From: Actinomyces sp.
GTDB lineage: Bacteria; Actinomycetota; Actinomycetes; Actinomycetales; Actinomycetaceae
Assembly (NCBI GenBank): GCA_018375675.1
Contig: JAHACW010000020.1
Coordinates: 1-38,757 of the forward strand
Length of the DNA stretch: 38,757 nucleotides
Direction: 5' to 3'
Shown: in pieces, positions 14,927 through 23,658 of the stretch
Layout: each line of letters starts with the position of its first letter
Position numbering within the stretch: position 1 is the stretch's first letter
Position numbers and translations under genes: made by a program
The notes under the pieces: generated by a model
The model's database searches: none
What the model was told of the DNA's origin: nothing
Seen by the model: only the letters and a program-made list of their open reading frames with translations

Positions 14927-15985
14927 CTACGGGCGACTCTCGGCCTCGGCGATCTCCACGTAGCGCGCGATGTCTGCGCTCAGCTCCTGGCTGTCGGCAG
15001 GCCTCGCCAGGTCCGTCGAGGCGCCATCGGCGGTCTCCACGCGGCCATAGCGTTCGGCGAGGAAGCGCTCGCGATACAGGTGATCGGCGGTCTCGCCGAT
15101 GGTGCGCATGAGGGCGGCATTGAGCCCGGCACTCACGACGACTCCCGCGACAGGGACGATCTGCGCGAGCTTGCGAGACGCCAGACGCACGCCCATTGCG
15201 CTGAAGAGAGAGTTCATCGCACTCACGACCACGTTGCCGCCGAGGCCGTCGAGCGAACCGCGCCGGGCGAGGTCACGCATCACCTTGTTGAAGGCCAGCA
15301 TCGTCGTCTGCTTTTCGACGACGAAATCGTGGCCGCTGCCCGTCGGGTCGATCGCCTGCGAGAGCACCATCGTGGAGAAGAGTCGCTCCGTGGGGTCCTC
15401 CGAGTCGTAGCCGTAGTAAGCGGCCGTGTGTGCAACGAGGCGCGTCGCAGCGGCCAGGAAGGTCGTGATATCGACGGCGATAGCCGAGGCCGTGACCCCC
15501 ACTCCCGGGGCGGAGGCCACGCCCATGCCGAGCACGGCAGCAACGGAGCCACCCGAGGCGAACACGCCGCTCACCGCTCCCTCGGCGGCCGCGGTCGTCG
15601 CATAGGCCAGGCCCAGGCGGGGCTTGACGGCGAGGACGTCGTCGAGCGACAGCGAGCGGATGTCCTGCAGGGACCGCACGTCAAAGCCCGCGGAACGGTA
15701 GGCCTTGAGGATGCGCTTGCGGCGCACCGAGGCCTCGGATGCGGAGGCTGCCAGCTCGACGAGGCCGAGGGCAGCGGAGGACACGGTTCGGGTGAGTGCC
15801 TCACCGCCGGGCACCTTGCGCGCGATAGACACCGCCTTACCCAGGGGTGCGAGGGCCGCCGAGCGGACGCGCTGCGAGATGACGCGGGGGCGCATCGGGC
15901 GCATCTGAGTGTCCTTCCACCGCTGGATTTCATCCCACTGGGCGGCATCGGACTCGCTCATGCGTGCGCGCAGATCGTCAGACAT
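14927..15985 (-). CDS. EcsC-family protein (paralogue 2)
   Basis: A 352-residue protein with the same architecture as the gene downstream. It has M-S-E-S-D-A-A-Q-W-D-E-I-Q-R-W-K-D-T-Q at the N-terminus, R-P-R-V-I-S-Q-R-V-R, and V-R-R-K-R-I-L-K-A-Y-R-S-A-G-F-D-V. The glycine/alanine-rich hydrophobic middle (EGAVSGVFASGGSVAAVLG), the shared HTAAYYGYD segment and the ending ARYVEIAEAESRP also match. There is no signal peptide; the hydrophobic segments are rich in Gly/Ala and could be membrane-inserting or amphipathic. The ATG at 15985 has GGGGAGA as ribosome binding site. The 65-base gap to paralogue 1 suggests co-transcription. Function unknown; membrane association is inferred. Confidence 0.78.
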   Translation of the reverse strand: MSDDLRARMSESDAAQWDEIQRWKDTQMRPMRPRVISQRVRSAALAPLGKAVSIARKVPGGEALTRTVSSAALGLVELAASASEASVRRKRILKAYRSAGFDVRSLQDIRSLSLDDVLAVKPRLGLAYATTAAAEGAVSGVFASGGSVAAVLGMGVASAPGVGVTASAIAVDITTFLAAATRLVAHTAAYYGYDSEDPTERLFSTMVLSQAIDPTGSGHDFVVEKQTTMLAFNKVMRDLARRGSLDGLGGNVVVSAMNSLFSAMGVRLASRKLAQIVPVAGVVVSAGLNAALMRTIGETADHLYRERFLAERYGRVETADGASTDLARPADSQELSADIARYVEIAEAESRP

Positions 15986-16124
15986 GCTCTCCCCGTTTCT
16001 CTCGCTGGAGCTAACTCACCAACACTACACAGTGAGGGCCGAGATCGGCGCTATGGCACGTCCGCGTCCCCTGTTATGCTTGTGACCTGGTAGTCAGATT
16101 CGGCCTCGATACGAAGGAGCTTCC

Positions 16125-16943
16125 GTGGAATCTCGTGAGTCGCTCATCAACCAGATTGCTCTTCTCCATGAGGAGAAGGAACACCAGAAGATCATCGCGC
16201 TCATCGAGGGACAGCCCCCGGCCGCGATGGACTACGAGCTGACCAGCCTGCTGGCACGCGCCTACATCAACTACGCCCAGCCCTACATGGATTCCTTCCA
16301 GGAACACATCAAGCACGCGGTGGAGCTGCTGCGCAGCGTTGAGGCCGAGGGCATGGCGGACCCGCAGTGGTACTACCGCATCGGCACTGCCCTCTACTGG
16401 CAGGACGAGGAAGAAAGCGCCATGACGTACCTGGAGCAGTGCCTCGCGATGGATCCGACCCACGAGGACGCTCCGCAGGTCATCGAGGAGTGCAAGCGTG
16501 CCCTCGAGCGTCGCACAGTCGTGCGTCCCCTCGACATGCGTGCGCTTGTCGACTTCTTCGAGCGCAACGACTACAGGTACGAGGTCGAGGACAATCGTCT
16601 GCGCACAGGCTTCACGAACGGCTACTACGTGTTCTCCGTGATCGACGATGGCGCAGACCTGAGCATGTGGGGCGGCATCCGCGAGGATGTGTCGATGGAG
16701 CTGCGCCCGCGTCTCATCCAGGCGTGCAACGACTGGAACGCGGCCACCAAGTGGCCCAAGGTCTACGTCGCGACGCTGGACGACGGCACGCAGCGCGTGT
16801 GCGCCGAGCAGTTCGTCTCGTCTCGCTACGGCATGACTGACGCGCAGGTGTCGATCAACATCGACCGTTTCATCTCGGCTTCCGAGGCCTTCTTCAAGGA
16901 GCAGATCGAGCGCATCCCCGCACTGGGTGGCGCGAGCGAGTAA
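16125..16943 (+). CDS. TPR-YbjN domain protein
   Basis: A 272-residue cytoplasmic protein in two parts. Residues 1-125 are helical with TPR-like repeats (Y-E-L-T-S-L-L-A-R-A-Y-I-N-Y, then P-Q-W-Y-Y-R-I-G-T-A-L-Y-W, with Y-L-E-Q-C-L-A-M-D-P-T-H). Residues 140-265 resemble the YbjN-like sensory fold related to type III secretion chaperones (FFERNDYRYEVEDNRLRTGF, later WNAATKWPKVYV). YbjN proteins are linked to stress and motility phenotypes in enterobacteria; the role in actinobacteria is unknown. The start is GTG at 16125 with GAAGGAG 5 bases upstream, and TATGCT at 16075-16080 is a possible -10. It converges with the amylase gene across a perfect terminator. Confidence 0.82.
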   Translation: MESRESLINQIALLHEEKEHQKIIALIEGQPPAAMDYELTSLLARAYINYAQPYMDSFQEHIKHAVELLRSVEAEGMADPQWYYRIGTALYWQDEEESAMTYLEQCLAMDPTHEDAPQVIEECKRALERRTVVRPLDMRALVDFFERNDYRYEVEDNRLRTGFTNGYYVFSVIDDGADLSMWGGIREDVSMELRPRLIQACNDWNAATKWPKVYVATLDDGTQRVCAEQFVSSRYGMTDAQVSINIDRFISASEAFFKEQIERIPALGGASE

Positions 16944-16961
16944 CGCTCGCACAGAAACGTT

Positions 16962-16993
16962 CCCCGGCCTCGTCTTTTCGGACGAGGCCGGGG
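16962..16993. terminator. Bidirectional terminator, perfect GACGAGGCCGGGG inverted pair
   Basis: CCCCGGCCTCGTC (16962-16974) is an exact reverse complement of GACGAGGCCGGGG (16981-16993), with a TTTTCG loop. It lies between the convergent ybjN-like and amylase genes and is the cleanest example of the window-wide motif in inverted arrangement. Confidence 0.88.
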
Positions 16994-17013
16994 TTCGTTA
17001 TACGGTCGGCGTT

Positions 17014-18507
17014 CTACTCGCTGCGGCGGGGCACGTAGACGCTAAGGCCGCCGTCGCTGACAACGCCCGTAAGTGTCCCGTCATCCGCGACGCGCACGGA
17101 CGGGTGGCCTCCGAGGATACACTCCCACTCCTGGCCCGCGTGACGATGGCCCACGTAGAGGGTCTTCTCGGCGCCCATACGGTCGGAGAGGATGACGGCG
17201 CAACCGGAGCCGGGGATCTCGGCCTTGCCTTCGCGAGCAAAGCCCACGACGTCAGGGTTGTCGAAAGCGTTGTGCTGCGGGCCGACAGCCGCGCGGGCGC
17301 GAATCGACATGAGGATCGGCAGCTCACGCACAGCAGGCAGATCGTCGGACTCGGGGGAACCGAGGAGGTCACCCCAGAACACGCAGGGAACCCCGGCCTC
17401 GTTGAAGAGGATGAGGGCGTAGGCGGCCGCCTTGAACCAGGGGGCGACCGTGGATGCCAGGGACTGGCCTGGCTGGGTGTCGTGATTTTCGACGAAGGTG
17501 ACGGACTTGTCGGGGCGGGATGCCGTCAGCGTGTTCTCCCACAGGCGCGCGAGGTCCACGTTGCCGTCCGACACCGACGCATCGTGCAGGTGGTAGTGCA
17601 GGGGGACGTCGAAGAGCATGACGTTGGGGACCCGCTCAAGGTAGCCCTCGAGCTCGCGCACGTCGCCGCTCCAGTACTCGCCGACGGCGGGCAGGGGGCG
17701 GCCCGTCGAGGCGCGCAGGTCGTTCAGCCAGCGGGCGTAGAAGTCCGATCCCACGTGCTTGACGGCGTCCAGGCGCAGACCATCCACGCCGGTCGTCTCG
17801 ACGTACCACTGACCCCAGCGGTCCAGCTCCTCGCTGACCCGGGGCTCGGTGACGTGCACGTCGCAGCCCATCAGGTAGTCGAAGTTGCCGAACTCGGTAT
17901 CGACGGACTCGTTCCACTGCTTGCCTTCGAAGAGCCACAAGCCGTTGCGCTTCGTCGCTTCATCCCAGTCGATGCCGTGGAAGCACGTCCAGTCCCACGT
18001 GAAGTCCGAGTAGACGCCCGCGCGCCCCGGGAACGTGAAGCGGGTCCACGCCTCGATCGTCTCGGGCTCCCCGATCGCCTCATGGCGATTCTGGGGGTTG
18101 ATCGGGGTGGCTCGCACGGTCTCGGACGCGTCGGCGCCCATGCGGTGGTTGAGGACGATGTCGGCACACACGGCGATGCCCACCGCGTGCAGAGCCTCGA
18201 TGGCTGCCAGGTACTCGTCCTTCGTCCCGTACTTCGTGGGCACGGAGCCCCTCTGGTCAAACTCGCCCAGGTCGTACAGGTCGTAGACGCCGTAGCCGAC
18301 GTCGTTAATGCCCTCGTGGCCCTTGTAGGCGGGCGGCAGCCAGATGATGGTGACGCCCAGGTCCGCGATCTCTTGAGCGTGCTCGGCGAGGTAGCGCCAG
18401 TGGCTGGCGTCCGGGACCATGTCCCAGGCGAAGGCCTGCAGGATCAGGGGGCCCGCCTCCGTCAGGGACGAGGCCAGGGCCGCTTCAGTCGTCTCATTCA
18501 CCCGCAT
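17014..18507 (-). CDS. Cytoplasmic alpha-amylase (GH13)
   Basis: A 497-residue glycoside hydrolase of the GH13 family, subfamily 5 type (intracellular liquefying amylase), hydrolysing alpha-1,4 links in maltodextrin or glycogen. Visible conserved regions are ADIVLNHRMG (116-125), GLRLDAVKH with nucleophile D247, AVGEYWSG with acid/base E277, and FVENHDTQPGQ with transition-state stabiliser D343. There is no signal peptide, in keeping with a cytoplasmic enzyme acting on stored or imported glucan. I take the ATG at 18507. The only nearby ribosome binding site, GGGGGAGGGG, lies rather far upstream (about 15 bases), and a GTG at 18537 is also in frame, so the N-terminus may be ten residues longer. 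A copy of the CCCCGGCCTCGTT motif lies within the gene at 17391-17403. Confidence 0.93.
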   Translation of the reverse strand: MRVNETTEAALASSLTEAGPLILQAFAWDMVPDASHWRYLAEHAQEIADLGVTIIWLPPAYKGHEGINDVGYGVYDLYDLGEFDQRGSVPTKYGTKDEYLAAIEALHAVGIAVCADIVLNHRMGADASETVRATPINPQNRHEAIGEPETIEAWTRFTFPGRAGVYSDFTWDWTCFHGIDWDEATKRNGLWLFEGKQWNESVDTEFGNFDYLMGCDVHVTEPRVSEELDRWGQWYVETTGVDGLRLDAVKHVGSDFYARWLNDLRASTGRPLPAVGEYWSGDVRELEGYLERVPNVMLFDVPLHYHLHDASVSDGNVDLARLWENTLTASRPDKSVTFVENHDTQPGQSLASTVAPWFKAAAYALILFNEAGVPCVFWGDLLGSPESDDLPAVRELPILMSIRARAAVGPQHNAFDNPDVVGFAREGKAEIPGSGCAVILSDRMGAEKTLYVGHRHAGQEWECILGGHPSVRVADDGTLTGVVSDGGLSVYVPRRSE

Positions 18508-18572
18508 ATCGTGGCAGGTTTCCCCTCCCCCGGGCACGTGAGGAAGGCAAACAGTGGCGGGGTATACACGGT

Positions 18573-18619
18573 AACGAGGCCGGGGCTGGGTACCGCTGAT
18601 GCGCGCGGTCCCGGCCTCG
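18573..18619 (-). terminator. Terminator after the third EcsC-like gene
   Basis: CGAGGCCGGG (18575-18584) pairs with CCCGGCCTCG (18610-18619) around a 25-base loop. It sits between the stop of the EcsC-like gene at 18638 and the amylase start on the same strand, separating the two units. Confidence 0.6.
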
Positions 18620-18637
18620 GCCTCGTCGGTGATGTCG

Positions 18638-19630
18638 TTACTTGCGGCGCCCGAGGCGCCCCTTCAGGCCCCCGGAGAGGCTGGAGGCGCCGTCGGCGAT
18701 GCCCGAGGCCGCGCTCTTGGCACCGACCATCACGACCTTCGCTTTGCCGCGCAGGCCCTTCTTGATAGTCGTCGCGGTCTCGGGTGTCTGCCCCTTTGTG
18801 GACGCACCCAGACGATGCTGGTCCCACTCCTCAACGCTGACGCCCGGAGGCGGGATCTCGCGCAGGTGCTCCTTGAGGAGCGCGGATTGGGACTGGAGCG
18901 CCATGAAAGTCAGGCCGCTCGACACGAATCCTCCGATGACGGGGACAATCTTCGAGAATCCCTTGGCGGCGGTGCTCTTCGTGATGTTGATGCCGATGAG
19001 GCGCAGGCTGTGCTTGACGACCGGATACCAGGTGATGCTCATCAGGGCGCGTTTTGTCGCGTGGTTCTGGTAGGCGGTCTTGGCGGCCACGCGCGCGAAA
19101 GCCGTCAGGGACTGGGCGGCGCCCCCAACCCCCAGCATGACGCCGAAAAACACGGCGAGCACGCCGAGCGTGTCGTCGTCAGCGTCTCGGCCGTCCGGGA
19201 GGAGCTCGCCCCAACCGTACAGGTAGACGAGCTTTTGCATGATTCTCAGCGCGTGCGCGTAATACTGCATCAGGTCCGCGGGAATCGTCCCGAGCATCGC
19301 GAAGCCGCCGGGGATACCCGCGACGAAAGAGATGGCCGCCGACTTGTTCGTTTCGTAGGAGATTGCCTCCTCTGCAAGCCTGTCGATCGCGGTCAGGGAG
19401 ACTCCGGCATGCAGCGGGTTCGAGTCGATCGCACGTGCGATTACGTCGTCACTCAGGTGGAGTTTGCGCAGCTCCTGACGCAGGAACTCATCGCGGTTGA
19501 CGCGCACGCCGGGCACGCGCACGACCTTCGCTAGGAAGTCGAGCGCTCGCTGTTCCACCTCGGGTTGCTGCCCCGCGGCGACTCTGGTCGGCTGGCTGCT
19601 GTGGGCGCCGGCGTTCGTCGTGTCGGGCAT
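18638..19630 (-). CDS. EcsC-like protein (distant third member)
   Basis: A 330-residue protein with a central hydrophobic region resembling EcsC-type proteins: N-K-S-A-A-I-S-F-V-A-G-I-P-G-G-F-A-M near residue 95, then G-T-I-P-A-D-L-M-Q-Y-Y-A-H-A-L-R-I-M-Q-K-L-V-Y-L-Y-G-W. A second hydrophobic segment follows near 155-175 (LGVLAVFFGVMLGVGGAA), and a third near 240-255 (IVPVIGGFVSSGL). The C-terminus is basic and low in complexity (GGLKGRLGRRK). It shares the general plan, not close sequence, with the two genes at 13773 and 14927. The start at 19630 is preceded by GGAGGA. Function unknown; membrane association is inferred from the hydrophobic pattern. Confidence 0.7.
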   Translation of the reverse strand: MPDTTNAGAHSSQPTRVAAGQQPEVEQRALDFLAKVVRVPGVRVNRDEFLRQELRKLHLSDDVIARAIDSNPLHAGVSLTAIDRLAEEAISYETNKSAAISFVAGIPGGFAMLGTIPADLMQYYAHALRIMQKLVYLYGWGELLPDGRDADDDTLGVLAVFFGVMLGVGGAAQSLTAFARVAAKTAYQNHATKRALMSITWYPVVKHSLRLIGINITKSTAAKGFSKIVPVIGGFVSSGLTFMALQSQSALLKEHLREIPPPGVSVEEWDQHRLGASTKGQTPETATTIKKGLRGKAKVVMVGAKSAASGIADGASSLSGGLKGRLGRRK

Positions 19631-19761
19631 CGAGTTCCTCCTCGTCTCGCGACGCGCGGACAGCGCGCATCCGGTCCCACTCTAGCGGGCGACGCTCACT
19701 CAGCGCAGGCGTCACGAGGCCGGGGCTGAGTCCTGCTCCCACGTACCTCCCGTTCCGGGCA

Positions 19762-19773
19762 TAGGCTGGTCTC
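19762..19773 (+). promoter_or_regulatory. Putative leaderless promoter of the EamA permease gene
   Basis: TAGGCT at 19762-19767 is followed by six bases and the ATG at 19774, with no ribosome binding site. Just upstream, 19713-19725 carries a single CACGAGGCCGGGG copy of the recurrent motif, flanked by a 7-bp inverted repeat ACTCAGC/GCTGAGT. Confidence 0.42.
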
Positions 19774-20646
19774 ATGTGGATCCTCGCTGCCTGCTTGTCA
19801 GCCCTGTTCGCGGGGCTGACTGCCGTCCTGGCGAAGGCGGGCGTCGCGTCGACGAGTTCGACGGTCGCGACGGCGCTGCGCACGGTTGTCGTGGCCGCGG
19901 GGGCGTGGGGCATGGCGGCGCTGACGGGAACGGCCTCCGGCGTTACCTCTATCGACGGGACATCTGCGCTGTTCCTGGTGTTGTCCGGGTTGGCGACGGG
20001 GGCCTCGTGGCTGTGCTATTTCGCGGCGCTGTCTCGAGGGGACGTGTCCCGCGTGGCGCCGATCGACAAGCTGTCGACGGTCCTGGCGATCATCCTCGCG
20101 CTCATTCTGCTGGGCGAGCCGGTGAGTGTGTGGGGCGCGGCCGGGATTATCGCGATCACGGCGGGGACGCTTCTGATGGTGGAACCCGCTGAGCTATCGG
20201 GCCTTCCTCGAGCGCTGCGCGGGGGTGGGAGCTGGCTGACGTTCGCGCTCGCGTCCGCTCTGTTTGCCGCGTTGACGTCGATCCTTGGGAAGGTCGGCAT
20301 TTCTGGGGTTGATCCAACGCTGGGGACGGCGGTGCGCACGCTGGTGGTGCTGGCGATGGCGTGGGTGATCGTGGGCGCGCAGGGCCGCATGGGCGAGGTG
20401 CGGTCGATTCCGGGTCGCGAGCTGGCGTTTATCGTCGCGTCGGGTGCTGCGACGTGCGCGTCGTGGCTGGCGTACTATCACGCGTTGAAGGATGGGCCTG
20501 CCTCGGTCGTGGTGCCCATCGATAAGCTGTCGATCCTCGTGACCGTCGCCGTGTCAGCCGTGGCGTTTCACGAGCGTTTCACACCGCGCTACTTGCTCGG
20601 CCTCGCCCTCATGTGCGTGGGGACGGCGGCCATGGTGGTGGCGTAG
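19774..20646 (+). CDS. EamA-family (DMT superfamily) permease
   Basis: A 290-residue inner-membrane permease with about ten hydrophobic helices in two homologous EamA halves (roughly 1-140 and 150-290). The duplication is plain to see. S-A-L-F-A-G-L-T-A-V-L-A-K-A-G-V recurs as S-A-L-F-A-A-L-T-S-I-L-G-K-V-G-I, and D-V-S-R-V-A-P-I-D-K-L-S recurs as P-A-S-V-V-V-P-I-D-K-L-S. These proteins usually export or import metabolites; the substrate cannot be read from sequence. It is a single gene transcribed away from the EcsC-like gene and converges with the PKD-like gene, with only 20 bases between stops and no clear terminator. The codon pattern matches the core genes. Confidence 0.92.
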   Translation: MWILAACLSALFAGLTAVLAKAGVASTSSTVATALRTVVVAAGAWGMAALTGTASGVTSIDGTSALFLVLSGLATGASWLCYFAALSRGDVSRVAPIDKLSTVLAIILALILLGEPVSVWGAAGIIAITAGTLLMVEPAELSGLPRALRGGGSWLTFALASALFAALTSILGKVGISGVDPTLGTAVRTLVVLAMAWVIVGAQGRMGEVRSIPGRELAFIVASGAATCASWLAYYHALKDGPASVVVPIDKLSILVTVAVSAVAFHERFTPRYLLGLALMCVGTAAMVVA

Positions 20647-20666
20647 ATTCGCGCCTGCTCGGCGTG

Positions 20667-21590
20667 TTAGTGGCCTTGTTTTTCTTCTGAGGTGTCGGTG
20701 TTGTTGACGATGAGTTGACCGAGGGGGAATGGGCCGGTTGTTTCGGTGGTGGTGACCAGGCCGTTGATGGTTTGGGTTTCGCCCGTGAAGGGGTTGGTGG
20801 CCGTGCCCGCCCAGGTCGTGGTGAGTGTGATGGTGCGCGTGGCACTGGGGTATGGGCCGTCGAGGAAGGATTTCCACCCGTTGGGCGCCTTGTAGTAGTG
20901 GCGAATCAGGGCAGGGTCGGTGTTGGGATCCATGCCCTCTTGCCAGGGCATCCCCGGCGAGGTCGTGGTCAGATCCGGGGTTCCATCCCCCCAGCTCCAC
21001 GTGTAGGACGTGGCCGTCAGAGTGATGGTGATGTCCCGACCCAACAGCGTGACAGTGTGGGCCTGCGTGGGATGCGTGGCGGCAACGAGCGTGGGAATGT
21101 ACTTATTCGTGTACGACACACCTTCGGGCCGCTTGTGAAGGCCCGCGCCATCTGCATGGATCGTCGTGGCCGCGTAGTACAGGATCTCGCGCGTGGTTGG
21201 AGCCTGCCCCGCAGTATCACCATTCCCCTTCCGCGTGATGTGCGCACACACGAATGGCTTGGATTCAGTCCCATCCGACAACGTCACTGTGTGCATCGTG
21301 TGACCATCGCACTTATCGTCCTCCGCATAGGCGTGTGCCTCTGCGCTTGCATCAGCAGAATTCGACAAACGGATCGAGTCATCATTTGATGATTCTGTAC
21401 TGGGCTGCGCACCGTTGTTGTATTGGTTTCTCCCTTGTTGAAGAAGTGCATCGATAGAATCGCCGTGCGCATCTGTATCAAAATTCGGAGGAGGATCAGA
21501 TCCTTCCGCGCGCACTGATTGAGGAAGAACCACAACTGCCAGAATTGCCAGAATTATTGCTGACCAGACTCCGAGAATTTTCTTAGTCAT
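20667..21590 (-). CDS. Secreted protein with PKD-like region
   Basis: A 307-residue exported protein. Residues 1-28 form a signal peptide (MTKKILGVWSAIILAILAVVV... ending SVRA). Residues 29-100 are polar and probably disordered. A cysteine pair follows (DDKCDGH and FVCAHI). From about 170 to 275 there is a PKD/Ig-like beta-sandwich signature, S-Y-T-W-S-W-G-D-G-T-P, with later A-T-R-T-I-T-L-T-T-T-W-A-G. The C-terminus is polar, with no sortase motif or anchor. The gene is coupled to its upstream neighbour by an ATGA-type overlap (21583-21590). The base composition of the first 150 codons is noticeably less GC-rich than the flanking core genes. Proteins of this plan accompany DUF6318-type proteins in Actinomyces-like bacteria; function unknown. 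Confidence 0.75.
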   Translation of the reverse strand: MTKKILGVWSAIILAILAVVVLPQSVRAEGSDPPPNFDTDAHGDSIDALLQQGRNQYNNGAQPSTESSNDDSIRLSNSADASAEAHAYAEDDKCDGHTMHTVTLSDGTESKPFVCAHITRKGNGDTAGQAPTTREILYYAATTIHADGAGLHKRPEGVSYTNKYIPTLVAATHPTQAHTVTLLGRDITITLTATSYTWSWGDGTPDLTTTSPGMPWQEGMDPNTDPALIRHYYKAPNGWKSFLDGPYPSATRTITLTTTWAGTATNPFTGETQTINGLVTTTETTGPFPLGQLIVNNTDTSEEKQGH

Positions 21591-22380
21591 CAGTTTTTTC
21601 CATTCCAGCTCGAGTCACGACCCAGTGCCCATCGTCCCATGTCAGCACTAATGCGAAGATGGAATGGTACTGCTGCTCGTGCACATATATATTCTTCTTC
21701 TGACAAATCGTCCCGTCCACTGAGTTAATAGCTAAGACCACAGCAACCGCATTGTCGGCTCCATCTCCGTCCGACGCTTCAGCAGGTTCGAGCTTGAGAA
21801 CATGTTCCACGATCGACGAATCGTTGTATAGCCATCCCTCGTCATAGAGGGATCTAATCCTCTGTGTCACTTCGCGAGCGAACTGCGAATCACTAGCGGA
21901 CATCTCTTCGAATAGCCCTGTGTCTCCGGTGTTCCATGCATAGACCATGAGGGCGAGATAATGCTCCGCAGCGGCCTCGGCACCTCGTTCACTGTTTTCC
22001 TTGGCTTCTTCTGGTAGTTCCGGTTTGGTGTAGGTGTCTGCCGCGAACTCGGCGGGGCGCACGAGGACGCCGTCGGGGCCGATTGCGTATCCGCCCGACA
22101 TGGCGGCCTCGCTCGATGCTGACGGCATGGGCGCTGGGTGCACGGTGGGTGTTGCGGCGGCGCTGGGGCGATCGTTCCACGAGCCGATGCTCGCGCCCAG
22201 CGTGTACGCACCAACAGCTGCCACAGCAACCAGTACGGTGAGCCCGATACCCATTGCCCACGGGCGCAGCGCTGCTCGTCTAGCTGATAGGGCGCGCTTC
22301 TTGCGGCGCGACGGCGAACCAACGAACGCTTGCTCTTCTTCCTCGACGACAGATCGATCAGACAGGGGTGAGATCTCCAT
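21583..22380 (-). CDS. Membrane-anchored DUF6318-like protein
   Basis: A 265-residue protein anchored by one helix (about residues 42-64) after a basic, Arg-rich N-terminal cytoplasmic part (SPSRRKKRALSARRAA). Beyond a Pro/Ala/Ser linker lies a domain of about 150 residues. It opens A-E-F-A-A-D-T-Y-T-K-P-E-L-P and continues A-A-A-E-H-Y-L-A-L-M-V-Y-A-W-N-T-G-D-T, matching by eye the DUF6318 pattern of actinobacterial surface proteins. A single Cys (TICQKK) is present. The last bases overlap the start of the PKD-like gene, so both are made together, probably for one envelope function. The start at 22380 is preceded by GGAAGG. No enzymatic motif. Confidence 0.72.
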   Translation of the reverse strand: MEISPLSDRSVVEEEEQAFVGSPSRRKKRALSARRAALRPWAMGIGLTVLVAVAAVGAYTLGASIGSWNDRPSAAATPTVHPAPMPSASSEAAMSGGYAIGPDGVLVRPAEFAADTYTKPELPEEAKENSERGAEAAAEHYLALMVYAWNTGDTGLFEEMSASDSQFAREVTQRIRSLYDEGWLYNDSSIVEHVLKLEPAEASDGDGADNAVAVVLAINSVDGTICQKKNIYVHEQQYHSIFALVLTWDDGHWVVTRAGMEKTDD

Positions 22381-22584
22381 GGCGTGTGCCTTCCACGGTG
22401 ACGAACTACCAGCGCTCCCCCACCATCGGAGGCACGCCCTTCCACATCAGGGTACGCGCAGAACCGACACGAAACACCAACAATGCTGCGCAACCATCAC
22501 GCAAATCCTCCCACCCACACCCCCATAACCGCACGAATGTGCACACTCAGCCTCGGCCTCGTCCGTTGAACGGCCGGAAACGGG

Positions 22585-23658
22585 TCACTCCCCTGGGAAA
22601 TACTCCTCGGCGATCCCATCCAGCTGCGCGCGAATCTCCTCGAAGGGGCGGTCCAGGTCGAGCGTCGTCGCGCTGATGCGGTTACCGCTCATGCGGTAGG
22701 TGGCATCAGGCTGGATGACCTCGTCGGTGGCGGCGTAGAGGAGCATGCCTGAAACCTCGATGCTCTCCCCCGCGCGCTCGAGGGCCGTCTGCTTGTTCTT
22801 CACGTACGCGAAGATCTGGTACAGGTTCCCCGAGTGCACGGTCCTCTTGTCGAAGTTGCTCTGCATCGTGGACGCGTAGTACTTCGCGTCAATGATGAGC
22901 ACGCGTCCGCGAGCACTCAGGGTGATGTCGCTGCGCATGGCGGGTAGGCCGTCAGCGACGCCGTCATCCAGAGCCCAGTCGATGAAGGACGCACTGGCAT
23001 TCAAACGGGGATGTTCCCGGCGATAGTACTCGAGGATGAACTTCTCATACAGGCGGCTCATGCGCTGCTCGTCGAAGAAATCCATCATGCGCACGCTGCC
23101 GTCGCTCTGGGTTTGAAGCAGCCCTTTGACGACGAGCCAACACACCGCCATCAGCATGCGGTAGGTGCGGTTGTTGCGGTCGTATCGCATGTTCCAGTCG
23201 ACCGTGTACAGGTCGATGTCGCGCACGTCCGCGAAGAAGACCATGAGCTTCTTCAGGCTCTTCTTGCGGGCCCTAGTAATGTCCGAGCGCACGAGCAGCG
23301 CGACCGTCGCCTTGATGACCCGGTTCATCGTCGTGTCAACGCTGAACTCGTCGTAGGAGCACACCAGCTGGCGACGCAGAATCGCCTGCGACTTCACGGA
23401 GTCGGTGACCTCGATTTTGCCGCGCAGGGAGGAGCGCGCCTCGGTCTGGCTCACGTATTCCTGCCCGAGGCCTCGTTTGAGTTGCAGGGAGACGCCTCGC
23501 TCGAGGATGGCGGCGCACAGCTCGGCGGCGTTGTCGAAGTCCTCCGTGGCCACGGCGCGGTAGCCTTGCTCACGCAGCGCCGAGAAGGCGTAGGCGAGCA
23601 TGTGGAAGACATTGCGGACGCGAATCACCGCAGCGACCTGCGCAGCCTGTCGCTCCAT
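22585..23658 (-). CDS. mcrC: McrC-type nuclease subunit of a type IV restriction system
   Basis: A 357-residue protein of the McrC family, the nuclease partner that binds the McrB ring and cuts modified DNA. The N-terminus has the family signature I-R-V-R-N-V-F-H-M-L-A-Y-A-F. The C-terminal half has a PD-(D/E)xK nuclease core: M-R-S-D-I-T-L then V-L-I-I-D-A-K-Y-Y (about residues 240-265), with the Asp, Asp and Lys in place. L-Y-Q-I-F-A-Y-V follows, as usual. Its start overlaps the end of mcrB by 34 bases in another frame, so the two are translationally coupled. AAGG lies 7 bases upstream of the ATG. It appears complete and intact. Confidence 0.93.
   Translation of the reverse strand: MERQAAQVAAVIRVRNVFHMLAYAFSALREQGYRAVATEDFDNAAELCAAILERGVSLQLKRGLGQEYVSQTEARSSLRGKIEVTDSVKSQAILRRQLVCSYDEFSVDTTMNRVIKATVALLVRSDITRARKKSLKKLMVFFADVRDIDLYTVDWNMRYDRNNRTYRMLMAVCWLVVKGLLQTQSDGSVRMMDFFDEQRMSRLYEKFILEYYRREHPRLNASASFIDWALDDGVADGLPAMRSDITLSARGRVLIIDAKYYASTMQSNFDKRTVHSGNLYQIFAYVKNKQTALERAGESIEVSGMLLYAATDEVIQPDATYRMSGNRISATTLDLDRPFEEIRAQLDGIAEEYFPGE

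Noticed and set aside
16927..18765. Long open frame on the + strand across the amylase gene
   Set aside because: Antisense shadow caused by high GC. The - strand carries all GH13 catalytic motifs.
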